Shown in pieces: positions 1 through 11,740 of a DNA stretch of 64,000 bases. Position numbers and translations under genes: made by a program. Below the pieces are notes generated by a model. The model was not told the DNA's origin, did no database searches, and saw only the letters and a program-made list of their open reading frames with translations. How positions within the stretch are numbered: the first letter of the stretch is position 1; every line of letters begins with the position of its first letter. The stretch is from Bigelowiella natans CCMP2755 (lineage: Eukaryota > Cercozoa > Chlorarachniophyceae): assembly GCA_000320545.1 (NCBI GenBank), contig ADNK01000503.1, positions 1 to 64,000 of the forward strand. Reading direction: 5' to 3'.

Positions 1-129
1 ACGTGGAGAAGTAATCCACAGACAACGGAGGTAGGTCCTTGATGATGCAAGCCACGCGCCGTACATCTACTCACGCATATAAACAACGCAAAATGATGTT
101 TCACACCAATATACTCATGAGAAGGACGT

Positions 130-130
<1 letters not shown>

Positions 131-166
<36 letters not shown>
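131..166. repeat. (CA)n microsatellite
   Basis: Uninterrupted CA dinucleotide run read directly from the sequence. Confidence 0.95.
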
Positions 167-169
<3 letters not shown>

Positions 170-599
170 AACAACTCTCAAAAACACACTCACATACATC
201 AATGACCGACCACACATATTCTACAAAATATCTTGGAAAATAATTAATTATGTTTCCAATTGAATTGATTGGTGTACGAAGGCGGGGAACAGTATTGGCG
301 AATGTACAAGAATAAAACAGGGGGGGGGTCAATGGGAGCTGCACACGTGTCTTCGGACTCAGGAAATGGGTAGCAGCATTGCAATTACACACCTCATGAT
401 GCTGCCTCATGGTATATGTCCTTCCTATATTACCATCTTCGCTTTGTTCTTCTGCTCGATCTCTTTTTACCCCGTCGGTCTAACTTCGATTCCTTGAGTC
501 CGTGCACACATTTTCTCCCAACTGATGACGTACGTGCCAGCTATGTAGGAGCTGATGTGATGAAGAATCGAAAGTTGGTTTGGGGAGAGGTACAGCAGA

Positions 600-630
<31 letters not shown>

Positions 631-732
631 GTTTGTTACAAAAAAGATCCGCCTGTGATATACATCATATACCCATTATTTTTGTGCTTATTTCTAGATT
701 ATCATCATCATCATCATGATACTCTATACCAC

Positions 733-734
<2 letters not shown>

Positions 735-813
<79 letters not shown>
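735..813. repeat. Compound (CT)n(CA)n(TA)n microsatellite
   Basis: A CT run passes into CA and then TA repeats without a break. The pattern recurs elsewhere in the window, for example at 23257-23336 and 46111-46165. Confidence 0.95.
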
Positions 814-815
<2 letters not shown>

Positions 816-1591
816 ATATGTACATATAACAACTTACATTAACAAACTCGCTCGTAGAATGATAACGGATTAATGAGGAATGTCTTCGGACGTGCCACAA
901 TGCAAGGTTCTTTTACTATCAGAATATTGTATTTGATGATGATTTCGATGATTCCTTTGTCATCAATTGTTACCTCGTCATTCAAGCACCGCAAATAGTA
1001 TTATATCTGGTTCGTGCATACTTAAAAAAGCATTTGTTCTCCCTTCGCTTCAGTCAACCATGTGCAACATCATTCGTAATGGCCGCACTATCGTTTATCA
1101 TCGTTGTTTCTCTCTCCCCGCCTCTTTGGTACTTAGGAGGGAATTATGGAGACGAGATCTTAAATCCAGATCTGATGGTGCGCGAGTGGGAACCTACCAA
1201 CCCATCCGAACGTAATATGATATGGTGATGATGATGATGATGATGATCATGATGATGACGATGATGACGACGAAGACGACGAATCTACGTGGAAAAGCAT
1301 CATGATCATGATCATCATCATTTGTGAATAGGGAGGATGCGATGGATTGACAAATTCCTGGCTCGGAAGGAGAATAAAATATCCGAACAGGACGAGTAAG
1401 ATTAGGAGGGGGAGGGGGGGCAGCCTAAACCTGTCAAATTACATTATACGTCTTGGAGCTCAAGCACATTTTCCCTCCTCTATCTTCTATTCTGTCCGCA
1501 GTTGTATGAGCAGTTTGTGTAGTGTCAAGAATAGTTCTTAGAGGCACCATAGTAAGATTAAGGATGATACTTCCTGCATTGTGTTAGCTGC

Positions 1592-1593
<2 letters not shown>

Positions 1594-1626
<33 letters not shown>

Positions 1627-1632
1627 TCTCTC
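1594..1632. repeat. (CT)n microsatellite
   Basis: CT dinucleotide run with one interruption. Further short repeats follow nearby: (CCT)n around 1804-1832 and a (GTAG)n tetranucleotide run around 1931-1964. Confidence 0.9.
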
Positions 1633-2514
1633 ATATCCTTTCGATGCCGATGCATGTGTGTGCTTGGTGTGGGTAACAAACAACAGCCTTTTCCGTCGTT
1701 ACGAGGACAATGTTGGGCAGGTAGATGTTGTGATGTGAAATCATCGATCTTGATTTTCAAAGCCTGGATTTCTTCCGTACTCATTCATTTTTCATTTCAT
1801 ATTCCTCCTCCTCCTCCTCCTCCTCCTCCTCACCCTCCTCTTCCACGATATATGCTTTGTTGGGGTTATTACTGATTACTTGTTTGCTCTCCCAAAAACC
1901 ATTGAAAGTATCGAGCAGACGCATCTCACAGGTATGTAGGTAGGTAGGTAGGTAGGTAGGTAGTTTTAGTACAATGAGAACGAGCACGATGGTGACACAT
2001 GATGATCAACGGTACTGCCAAGAACATTCGCCGTTCCGCGTCTTTCTTGCTACTGAACATTGTCAGTGGCTCACGCGGGATTGCATGTGGTTGGTCATAT
2101 GTTGGTATCTATCCTCTCGGTGTAGCACCAACTATTCGTGGTTCTTAACCCAACCACAAATTGCTTGTTGCGAATGGTCAATCATATATCTGCATAGAAG
2201 CTGCTTTTCCTGAACGTAGTATTTGAATTGATCAGGGCACCTGTTCTCTCCCCGGCCTTGGTGAGGAAGATGGAGCGTGTGCGGCGAGAGCGCCGCGAGA
2301 AAGCAGAGGCAGAGAACCGCGTGGTAGTGCACCGTTTTCTGTAATTTCGAAATATTGCAAAACGCCAATGATAAAAAGCAATCAATGAAACGATGCGTTC
2401 TACTGATGCCGCTGCTGCTGGGGAACCGGCTATTTATTCGGCAGTTCTCGTCTCATCGTCTTCTTCTTCTTCTTCTTCTTCTTCTTCTTCTTCTTCTTCC
2501 ATATAATGTGGTCA

Positions 2515-3918
2515 GGACGAGGAGGACATCGCAGAGATTATGAAACCTGGAGCTGGGGCTGTGACGAGCGACATCCGACAGCGTCAAGGTGGTAGTGTAC
2601 TACTACTACTACTACTTTTACTATAACGTCTACTACTATAGTTGTTGTAGCAGTTGTTGTAATAGTAGTAATTTTGGCAGTTATAGTATATTTGGTCGAT
2701 ATATCAATGACCAGAGGGATATAGAAGCAAACACGTATGATTCTTGCTGCGAGTGTATATGCTAACACATCGAAAATGTACTACTGCATTCGCTCTCCTC
2801 AGTATCCTCTTCCCCCCCTGCGCCCTCTCTCCGTGCCTCTGCGCGCGCGCATGTATGCGATGAATCTTATTATCTCACTCTCCACAGATGGAGCAGCTAT
2901 GGGACAGGACGCGGAAGTACGTACATGATTGGCGGATGATATAACATGATTGATGACCTATGATGGGCGGCACTGCGTTTATGTTGTGTTTGATGTATGT
3001 CGTGTGAATAAGCGGTAGCTACGATTCGGAGTGACCGCGGCACACAAAGTCTCTAATGTTGTGGAAGTATCAGCCTTCTTGGTGATGTGGTGTGCAGGTT
3101 GCAGATGAAGAGGACGAATTGGAGAATGAAGCACAACGAGAAATGCGAGAATTTGAGGCAATAATCTCTCACCTTTGCTTTTCCTTCGACTCTATTCTTT
3201 ATTTTCTTGTGATGTACTTACATCATTACTCGATGATGGCAGGAAACGGTTCCTGCGAGTGTACGAAGAGCCGTCGAGAAGGTCAATAGTTGGAAGGAAT
3301 ACACCATTGTTTTACGAGTTAACATACGTTTGGTTCCATCATAATACGGCTATCAGGACTTTGGAAAAGATCCGATGCATTTCAAGCGGGGGATGTCGCA
3401 GATTGAAAGGGTTCTCAATATCTAGAGAGCGAGATTACTCATGGATGTATAAGCGTGTATAATCGCGCTTGTTTAATAAACGTGTCATCACACACAATAT
3501 AGACCAAGTTCAATCTGGAAAATGATCCGGATAGAGAGATTCCATACGATCTTGACCAGTATAGAGCACGGCTAAAACAGGTCGGTCATCGCCTAAATGC
3601 TCTTAACTGCTATTACTTCTCGTTAATATATGTGATGCATTAGTGACAATGCCTCCCCCACCCCCCTCTCTCTTTTTTTGTCTCTCATTTTGCCATGTTC
3701 TCGTCCGGTTTCTTGCAGGAACGAATTCAAAAGGAAGTGATGATGGATGATGATGACTTCAGTGTTCCGAAAAGTCCAGCTGGTGCGTGTTTTTATCGCA
3801 ATCTCTCTCTATCCCTCTCTCTGTCTGTGTACCAGTACTGTTTTGGTTGATCAATTCCAGTCTCCATTCTCGAAATAGTATTTCTACAAGACAGGTGTTG
3901 TAAATTGATATTACTACA

Positions 3919-3953
<35 letters not shown>

Positions 3954-4012
3954 ATACAGATGACCCTATAGAATTCGCACGGCAAAGGAGAAAGAGGTTA
4001 CGAGGAGACTGA
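2515..4012 (+). CDS. Unrecognised acidic, charged protein (multi-exon)
   Basis: At least seven exons can be read. Successive pieces include DEEDIAEIMKPGAGAVTSDI (from 2515), VADEEDELENEAQREMREFE (from about 3099), ETVPASVRRAVEKVNSWKEY (after 3241), TKFNLENDPDREIPYDLDQY (about 3505), ERIQKEVMMDDDDFSVPKSP (after 3718) and a C-terminus DDPIEFARQRRKRLRGD before a stop at 4010-4012. Most junctions have GT-AG borders and compatible phase. The intron after REFE seems to start with GC rather than GT. The product is rich in Glu, Asp, Arg and Lys, with predicted helix and a basic tail that could act in nuclear entry (inference). I do not recognise the family. The true start lies upstream, at about 2271 or 2393. 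Confidence 0.6.
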
Positions 4013-4590
4013 AATGTTCAGGACGACGTTTATGCTGTCCAATAGTTGAGGCACATGTGCGACCAACATTATGTTTTGGACAATATTCAATCAATCAATT
4101 TTGTGCTCGCAATATACTTCCTTCACGTACTGTAAACGAGACATCCAACTGCTGCAGATAGATGTGTGCCAACACAAGTGTACATACTGCAATACGTGCG
4201 AGCTATCGCTACTAGCTTGTTAGGGAGAGATATGACAATCTAGCAATACCTAGCCATATAGCCAGGGCGTGCATGCTAACATGAGCTGTTGTCTATACGC
4301 TGATCGCGCACCGCCACATGCCATGCCGAAGTAAAATAATTGTTGTTAGCATGCTAGCATGTACAGTACGAGACGGATGTTCTGAAACTAATTAAAACTT
4401 TTCAATGCATGTACAGTATGTATGTATATTAGCAATGGTCTCCGCAAGAATTACGGTGTCTATCATTAATTTACCAAAATAGTGCGAACGTGTAACTGCG
4501 CACACGCATGCAGTCAAGATCAATCTATAATAATTCAAAACAAATTGAATTATTTGAATCGTAACTTCGTCTCCGGCTTTGGATGAGTCA
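4013..4590. repeat. Convergent spacer A with GCATGCTAGCATG and GAGACGGATG motifs
   Basis: The spacer lies between two gene 3' ends. It contains a palindromic ATGCTAGCAT run at about 4346-4362 and, just after it, GAGACGGATG at 4370-4379. No coding exon is seen. The same motifs recur in the other convergent spacers. Confidence 0.65.
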
Positions 4591-5948
4591 TTACTTCTTG
4601 AGGAAGTCTATCGCTCTAGCTAAATATTTATCGTATTCAGTAGCTTCGTCTCTGATCCTGTGGAAAATTTTTTCCATCAGTTGACAGCGATGTTGCAATT
4701 TTTTGTTAAAAAATATTACCTGTAATCTATGATGTGATGAATTAAATCCTGATCAAGTCCCCGATCAACAAGGAAATCCACAATGTTATCCATAGTCTCC
4801 TGGAATTGTGTCAGTGAAGATGTAGATTTTCATCCAAGAATATGTTTCACACCTCATTAAGCAATGATCGAGGAATCTCAACGTATCTATCTTCTTCCTC
4901 CTTTGCCGTTCCTTCGTTCGCGGGCGTAACAGCGATGCCAAATACATCAACATCTTGTTTCACTCCAAGACAATTGAACATCAAAGTCCTATACGGAACA
5001 AAATTAATGAAAAAGTGGACATATGAACTGTTACGTATTCACTCTTGTTTCCATGCGCAGAATGTGAAGACTCTAGTCTTTTATATCATAAGAAGATATA
5101 TTATTGCATTTTTGCTTATACATGTGAACACTACGTTGGATAATAGATGGTAAATGTAGCCATAAATGTGTTTCAATTCTAACTTTGGATGCCCTTCTTT
5201 TGTGATGGTAATGTCGAACTGAAACTCCTGATCTTCAATCATGCTGACATCCATATCTTCATCATCCTCTTCTACTTGTTCCACCTCTTGGCTGTATTTC
5301 AATTTTAGTTAAGATATGCAAGCAAATAGGCAGAAAATATAATTGTACTCCTGCTTCTGAGATTTCTCGAGCTCGTCTGGAGGTATCAAGCTATCCTAGA
5401 AGGAATTCAAACCAATATCACCAAAGATGGATGAAATGTAAATTATATGGCCCACTACCCATGGGCTGAAGTTTGTTCGAATAGTAACTATTTCTTTGTC
5501 AATTTGATCAACACGCCGAAGTATCAACTCATTGGTGCCATCAACCCGTGCTGCAAAACCACACGTGATTCAAATTTTACAGACACCACAGGCACAAGAA
5601 TTCCTGGACGAATCCACGGGTATTATTACATGTGAGAAAATCATTGCAGTAAGATGGAAGGTCAATGGGCGGAATTCGTTCTTTTTCCATGCTCCGTAGT
5701 TCTTCAAATTGGAACACCAGACGATCGACGCAACCCCCCTGATTGGATCATTTATCCGAAGACATTGATTGATGCCAAGTAATGGGTTGTTTCAACTGAG
5801 TGCTTACTTTTCTCTCTCCACCTCTGCTTTTTGATGTGAAAAACCGCAACACATTCAGATCTGAGAAACGAGGCATCGGCGCTGGCGCGCAAAGCCGCGT
5901 GGTCGCTCGCAGCAGTGGGCTTGGCCCACGCAGGGTGGTGGGTAACAT
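4591..5948 (-). CDS. MAM33/p32 (C1QBP)-like mitochondrial matrix protein
   Basis: The minus-strand start at 5946-5948 gives an Arg/Ser-rich leader without acidic residues for its first ~25 residues (MLPTTLRGPSPLLRATTRLC), typical of a mitochondrial presequence. Later exons carry the family features: an acidic stretch followed by FQFDITITKEGHPKLEL (about 5165-5230), a second strand block with MFNCLGVKQDVDVFGIAVTP (about 4920-4985), then FLVDRGLDQDLIHHIIDY (about 4740-4780) and the C-terminus DEATEYDKYLARAIDFLKK, ending at 4591. In MAM33/p32 proteins these form the doughnut-shaped trimer subunit with an acidic channel, linked to mitochondrial translation and oxidative phosphorylation. Exons between 5340 and 5745 (for example VDRLVFQFEELRSMEKER) are less typical of the family and their joining is uncertain. 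It converges on the upstream + gene. Confidence 0.75.
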
Positions 5949-6657
5949 GTGCCACTCTATTTCTGGCGATTATTCACCGGATAGAAACCTAAAAAGTACT
6001 TAGCTCAATGTTCTCTATTTCAGGCAAATGTTCACCCTACAGAAACCTAATAAATGTTGGTCTGTTACTATTGTGATGTGTTATGTTGTAGGAGTGTTGG
6101 GCCACTATTCTTATTTCGGTCTATTTTATATTGATATAATATGCTGTGATATCTTGCTGTTTTCCGGTTTCGAATAAGCACATAATTCGGGTGAAAACAT
6201 TGTCGCATCTTTGTAAGGCATTCTACTTAATCTCTTTTTTGCTGTTTTTGTTTACGCTACGGAGTTATTTCGTTATTATTTCATTCCGGGCTTTATCATT
6301 ACCCGGGCTTAATTTTTACCCGAACAATATTCAGGTAAAAATTTTACCCCAAACTCAATCACAAGCCATTTTGGGTCATCTTCAAAAATTATGAACAAAT
6401 TTTTGTCAAAATGCCCTCCACGTTCTTCTCGACACACTCGGCCGGGCATAATTTAACCAGTGGAGACTATTAAGATCCGCTCATTGCGTATTTAGGCATT
6501 TTTAACCAGATGGAGGCAGGCTTCGGATTTGAGACATCGAGGATTCATTGTCGCTGCAGATAATTTCAATTGGCATCTCCACTGATAATTTTTGTTGCTC
6601 AGTTTATGAATTCGCATCGTGTTCACATTTCACGTCGAGTTCACGTTGGGCACAAGG
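5949..6657. other. Divergent spacer, no feature seen
   Basis: The spacer separates the starts of the MAM33-like and Zn2Cys6 genes. It is AT-rich with no convincing exon. The CTAGC and GAGACGGATG motifs of the convergent spacers are not seen here. It presumably holds both promoters (inference). Confidence 0.4.
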
Positions 6658-7554
6658 ATGTATGCTGCGATCATGCTGCAATGCAATCTCAACCCTCCAC
6701 AATTGCTACTCTCAGAAGCTACAACTCACGGTCGTCTGGGGTCTCAGTTGCCTGCATTGGGCAGCAACCACCTGTATAGTTTTAGTGAAGGTGCTGGCTT
6801 AGCAGCGACCTGTTCGGGGGATTTTGGTTCTGTTGGAAGCAATTTTGATTCTCCTCGACAACATGCCACAGTCCCCCCGACAATTTTAGCTTGGAGTAGG
6901 TCTGGGAACACCATGGGCCGTTTGACTGACGTGCTGAACGACCCAGATTTCCGATTTTGCAGTCCAAATTTCCCACCGTCCTCCCTGAAAGTGGAAAAGA
7001 ATCAAAAGAAGCCTAGCCCATACAAGAATGGCGAAAATCATCGCAAGCATTACATGCTCTCTTCTGAATATCCCAAAAATTTGGCACAACCAGAACAGCG
7101 GGCGTCTCGTTCTTCATCGTCTACAGCGAATCAGGAGCAGGAATCAGGCGGCGTCAACCTCCCTGCAGCAGATGGCCAAGATACAGGAAAAAAGGAGTCA
7201 AAAGGGCTACAATCAGTCGTTCAAAATAATCATTCTACTCGAAATACTGTTATTCGTGGTGTGGAAAAAGATGAGAAAGATGATGCGATGGGAATGGATA
7301 ACAGAACATTGCCCGTTTTGGAGAGAAAAGTGAAGAGGAGAAAGAGGGCACGTGAGTCGTGTGGTCACTGTGTCCTGAAAAAAAGGAAATGTGAGGGTGG
7401 GTTTCCTTGCAAAAGGTGCAAAAAATACAATATTCCCCACCTTTGCAACAAGAAAGTCTTCGTCCCTCCATCGCACTGCACGTTGACACCAGGATGTACC
7501 AGAACAGATGGCTTTTCTCATGGAGGCCAGTGCAAGAGACAAAGAAGGCAATGA
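6658..7554 (+). CDS. Zn(II)2Cys6 zinc-cluster protein with C-terminal Cys/HGG motif
   Basis: A single open frame of about 298 codons runs from the first in-frame ATG at 6658 to a stop at 7552-7554. Residues ~1-220 are low-complexity, rich in Ser, Asn and Gln. A basic stretch (RKVKRRKRARE) then leads into six cysteines spaced CX2CX6CX5CX2CX8C, containing CGHCVLKKRKC and CKRCKKYNIPHLC. This matches the fungal-type Zn2Cys6 DNA-binding cluster, which coordinates two zincs. The tail has CTLTPGCTRTDGFSHGGQC, similar to short Cys/GG repeats known from protist and plant WRKY-like proteins. Fungal members place the cluster near the N-terminus; here it is C-terminal. A nuclear transcription-factor role is inferred. 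An upstream exon cannot be excluded. Confidence 0.75.
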   Translation: MYAAIMLQCNLNPPQLLLSEATTHGRLGSQLPALGSNHLYSFSEGAGLAATCSGDFGSVGSNFDSPRQHATVPPTILAWSRSGNTMGRLTDVLNDPDFRFCSPNFPPSSLKVEKNQKKPSPYKNGENHRKHYMLSSEYPKNLAQPEQRASRSSSSTANQEQESGGVNLPAADGQDTGKKESKGLQSVVQNNHSTRNTVIRGVEKDEKDDAMGMDNRTLPVLERKVKRRKRARESCGHCVLKKRKCEGGFPCKRCKKYNIPHLCNKKVFVPPSHCTLTPGCTRTDGFSHGGQCKRQRRQ

Positions 7555-8664
7555 GCTAATGATTGAATCAATGGACCCTGCACCATGCAAAACATGCACT
7601 ACACTATTGGTTGTCAAATGTTGACATCACCTAAACAAGGGTGGATATATTGAACTGAAACCAGTCGAAGATTTCTCATTGGGACAGTGACAAAAGCTGA
7701 ACATGATGCAGAACGTTCAGTGTGGCCGGAGCCGATGCACAGAAACTGTGCCTATAGGGCGTGTAAACGAATGTTGACGCCACATGGCATGCACTGGCAT
7801 ATGAATCTGTGGATCAAAAAAGAGAAATGGTAGAAAATGTGAAAAATGTGGATTGATTGAAAAGAGTAAATTAGAAGAGATGATATTTAAATTTTGTTAA
7901 GAAAGAGTCTACAACAGCTATTACTTGATTGTGATGGATGAGTTTGGCGCACCTGAAGCGCAATCACAACCGTAATGCATGGATCACTAGGTTACTCCTT
8001 GAGAGTCGACTCCTCCTTGCATGACAGCAATGCATGTGTCTGTCTGCGACATTCTGCGACATTGTGTTGTGTCGCTCTGTCTTTGCAGCTCGATTCGCAG
8101 CTATGCACAAGCTTTTTGGTTAGTCCATGCGTCTTTGATGTGCATGTTAGAGACACGTATACACTTTATGTACATGAGACGGATGTAATGAAATGTTTAA
8201 ATTTTTTCAATGGTCATCCTAATTTATGTATATACTTTGTCTCTTACGCACAGATTGTTGCACATGTGTGTCAGCACCCTTTGTGTATTACAACGGTTCA
8301 GTGACTGGCTGAAGCTGTATTGCGATCGGCACAGATTTGTTAGCATGCTAGCATGTGTGCATGCGAATTCACATCACATGATGAGACCATCATTCAATAT
8401 TGGTTTCATCCATTATTGCATGCATCGATCGGTGCGCACTACGATGCAGCCATTATCTTTTCGCCGCTTGTGCGAGTGGCACGTTGCTACAAACACAGGG
8501 CAACAACATTCACTCATGAGCATTCAATTGCGTGCGTGCAAGTATGGCTATTCTAATACCAGACTATATGCTAGACACTACACACAAGTACTTGTATGTG
8601 TGCTGCGTGCACATGCACATGCTGTGAAAAGTTATCTACCAGAGCAAAGTATATTGGCTATGTG
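7555..8664. repeat. Convergent spacer B with dispersed-repeat copy
   Basis: No coding exon is supported here; open frames are short and lack family features. A copy of the dispersed repeat lies at about 8171-8230 in + orientation, containing GAGACGGATGTAATG (from 8176) and, further on, TGGTCATCCTAATTTATGTA. A GCATGCTAGCATG palindrome sits at 8343-8355. Confidence 0.65.
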
Positions 8665-10988
8665 TTACGACAAGGGCGTGGTGCATTGCAGTATTGTACC
8701 CTGCGGAATTCTGTTTCCATTCAAGAATATCTTTGCTTCCATTGGTTTCTTCCCCTGTTTCTGAACAATCAAAGGACGTAGGCAGTTTCCATCTCCACAC
8801 ACTATCGTTAGCTTGTCGTCGACCACTGTCCCAATCTCTACATCCTTAGCTGGGTCCCCAGCAACAACTTCCGCTCTTAACACCTAGAAGCGCCATTTCT
8901 TAGGAATACTGGAGATTCTCTTGATGAAGTAATTACGAATGAAATTTGAGGGAGTTACGAGAGAAATAACCTTAAACAATTCCCCATTTAGCTCAAAAAA
9001 GGCACAAGGCACCGGCGAAAGTCCGTGAACGAGATTGCGCAGCTCCTTAGCGCCCTTCCTGCTCGTATGAGAATGGAATTAAAATTTATAGAACCGGCCC
9101 TTTGACGACACAGGACTCTTGGACGAAAATCAAGGAAACGCGGGCTATGACATAAAATAACTATAGAACTTATCAGGATTGGCATACGCGAAGTCAAGCT
9201 TTCCATCTTGTTTATTGATCTTCGCCGCATGTGTTGCAGCGCTCTCAGGACTCTGAATCTCAGGAACCACGCTTTCGATACTGAGGGAAGTAATTTACTT
9301 TCTTAGATTGTGAAATTATATCCATAGCACGAGGGAATTTGAAAACAAAGTCAGAATTGCAACACAGAAGAGTTATAAAGTCAAAAATGAACTTAATACT
9401 TGTCGATGACTTCAAGGAGCATATCCGCTCTGTAAATTAAAGCTATTATCAGTCAATATATTTACACATGTGCATATTTTATGTAGAATATGCAAGATTG
9501 ATTGAGAGCTGTATCTTACCCAATTTCCTTCATGGTATCATGAAGTTCACCGCACGTGATGGTAGAATTTAGAGGGTAGACCTGTTGTTCAATTATTGCT
9601 TAAGTGCGAATAGCACAAATATTGTGGCACGTTCTTCACACAATCAATATCAGTAGCTAGCACAAACCTGCTTTTTCAATATAGGCCCAGTGTCCATACC
9701 CTCATCCAGTTGCATAATGCAAACACCTGCCCAAGCATGATAGCGATGGAGGAGTGAGGAATAAGTGAAACTTTGCCCGTTGGCTTATCACCAAAAGGGG
9801 TGACGGTAGACAAGGAAATTGTATTCAGGCACGAACCCGTTTCCTTATCACCGGCCATAATAGCGTGTGGGAGTGGTGCGGCGCCTCTCCAACGAGGTAG
9901 GAGAGAGGGATGAATGTTGAGGCACCCTAAGGAAGGGTTGATGCAAACATAATTATCACAAACGCTCATATAATATTAGAAGTACAAGTTTCAGATTATC
10001 CGTACCGTATTTAGTTGCTTCTAGAATTGGTTTCGGTAGAAGAAGACCATAGGCTGTGACCTGGTATGATGGTAGCATAATTCTTTCAAAATGGCTACGA
10101 CCTTACTTGCAGCGGGTGTAGATTCATATTCCTAGACCCAATGTCATAGATTTGTTCCTACCACAGCAAGATCCGCTGGGATTTCCTTAAATTCCTCCTG
10201 GTTTGCAGCCTTTCGGAGCGATTTCGGGGTGTATACTGGGATATCATGCTCCAAAGCAGTTCTGCCAAAAGAGATAATCTCACTTTTTGTTAAGCTGTGA
10301 TGACGGTAGTCCCTATGACTGTGTCTGTAACTTACTCGTGCACAGGAGATTTGCGAAGCTTACGCCCTCGTCCTGCCGGTCTTGGTGGCTGTGTGTACAC
10401 AGCTACTACCTATATATTTTAGATTAGAATGTTGAAAATTAGATTACATACAGCTACTATATATGTACAATGTTGTATTGTGCGACATGAATCTAACTAC
10501 TCGTAGATGGCACCACGTATTCTCATGATGTCAGTTACTCACTTCATGATTGGAATCAATTAGACGCTTGAGTGCAGGAACTGCGAACTCTGGAGTACCC
10601 ATGAAGATGACTTTGCGAGAAGGCGCGTTGGCGTTTTCGCTGTGCACGAAAGTAAACGCTCTAGAAAGTGAATTTCGCGAAGGGACGGCTGCGAGCTTCG
10701 TCAAGAAACGTGGTACCGAGCGAAGGCCCTAAAATTTCAGCGTTATCTCTGCATTAATCAACGGATTAACTGGGTAGTTGCTACCGTAAATGCTCGGAGA
10801 CTAGGAAAGCCTGTGGACAGTCGCATAGTTGCTGGGTTGGATTGAGGAGTGCTGAGTAGACTCCTTCCAAGCGTCAGGGTTCCAAGCAGAAGTGTTGCCA
10901 GTATTGCAGCTGCGTTCAATCTCACACGGTCCAGGCGGGGTCGTCGACGTTGAGGATGGGCCAATATTGGACCTGGGCAGGACGCCAT
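8665..10988 (-). CDS. MTFMT: Methionyl-tRNA formyltransferase, organellar
   Basis: The enzyme formylates initiator Met-tRNA using 10-formyl-tetrahydrofolate for organellar translation initiation. Exons in order: leader from ATG 10986-10988; [19 protein letters not shown] (about 10555-10620); [20 protein letters not shown] (about 10340-10405); [17 protein letters not shown] (about 10200-10260); [20 protein letters not shown], the conserved catalytic-loop region (about 9860-9925); [18 protein letters not shown] (about 9670-9725); then [40 protein letters not shown], a piece with [10 protein letters not shown], and a last exon with the C-terminal domain, stop at 8665-8667. The Asn-His-Ser/Pro catalytic motif appears as NIHPSLLP. 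An intron of about 110 bp splits ETG from VCIMQ. The leader is long and has a hydrophobic segment (see findings). Mitochondrial versus plastid targeting is unresolved. Confidence 0.93.
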
Positions 10989-11740
10989 AAGGGTGGGGTA
11001 CTGCTTGACCTGACGACGTGTGGCTGTCTGGCTGTGGTTTTCATTGAGAGTAGTTTTCAGCACCAGACTCTTTTCGTACGATGTTTCAGGGTAAGCAGGT
11101 ATTTTCCAGGATTTCACCCTGGTTTTCGTCTAACGACATGTCTGATGATGAGAATCATGGTCATATTCTGAGAAGGTGGGTACGTCCATGCTCTAAACAC
11201 TTGTTCTTTCCGTGAGTCACATTATTTTTGGGTGAAACTACCTAAGATATAGAGTGGAGGGTACTTGCGACATCGATGCTCTCTGACTGCGAAGAAGAGC
11301 ATCGGTGGGAAACACGTGTCATTTTTATTATATCTACAGTACAAAAGACCAATTTGAGAGAAATTCGCGCAATGGTTCGGAACAGAAGAAGGAGATGGAA
11401 GAAAGTCTGCTCTCCTCGCACCTCCCTCCCGTTCAAAACTGAACAATCTAATGAGCCTTGGCCTCACCAACCATAAAAGAAAAATCATGAAAGGAAACAA
11501 AGACAACGAGACGAAACCGAAGGTGCCATGTTGTATTGAAACGAGTAGAAACCACGAAACTACAAAACTACAATACAAAACTACAAAACCACAAAACCAC
11601 GTCGTGTACGGCAGACTTTACCCTTGTTCCTCACAAAGAGAGCTTGTGAGAGGCGGTGAGGTAGATTCACGCTGGGATATTTGATAGCTAGTATTAGGTC
11701 GGGAAAATGCCATTCTTTTCACACATGCTAACCCATACAG
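10989..11740. other. Divergent spacer, no firm feature
   Basis: The region lies between the formyltransferase start and the first certain exon of the CBS gene. The first exon of the CBS gene probably lies within it, but I could not place a start. No convergent-spacer motif is seen. A short direct repeat built on ACTACAAAAC and ACCACAAAACCAC occurs at about 11555-11600. Confidence 0.35.

Larger units (their letters stand above)
1..2514. other. Stretch without a supported gene, microsatellite-rich
   Basis: I see no convincing coding exon in most of this stretch. The open frames are short and largely encode repeats (poly-Asp, poly-Leu, Tyr-Ile runs from TA repeats). Near its end, around 2271-2330, a charged frame beginning MERVRRERREKAEAENRV and ending at a possible GT donor could be the first exon of the next gene. 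A second frame at 2393, beginning MRSTDAAAAGEPAIYS, is an alternative first exon. Neither is decided. Confidence 0.5.

Noticed and set aside
655..873. Open frames made of His, Ser-Leu or Ile-Tyr runs, such as 655-873 and many at 38-42 kb
   Set aside because: They are translations of microsatellites without splice structure or a conserved motif.
7975..8764. Two long + frames in convergent spacer B
   Set aside because: Cys/His-rich frames of 109 and 184 codons overlap the dispersed repeat and the last formyltransferase exon on the other strand, and show no domain.
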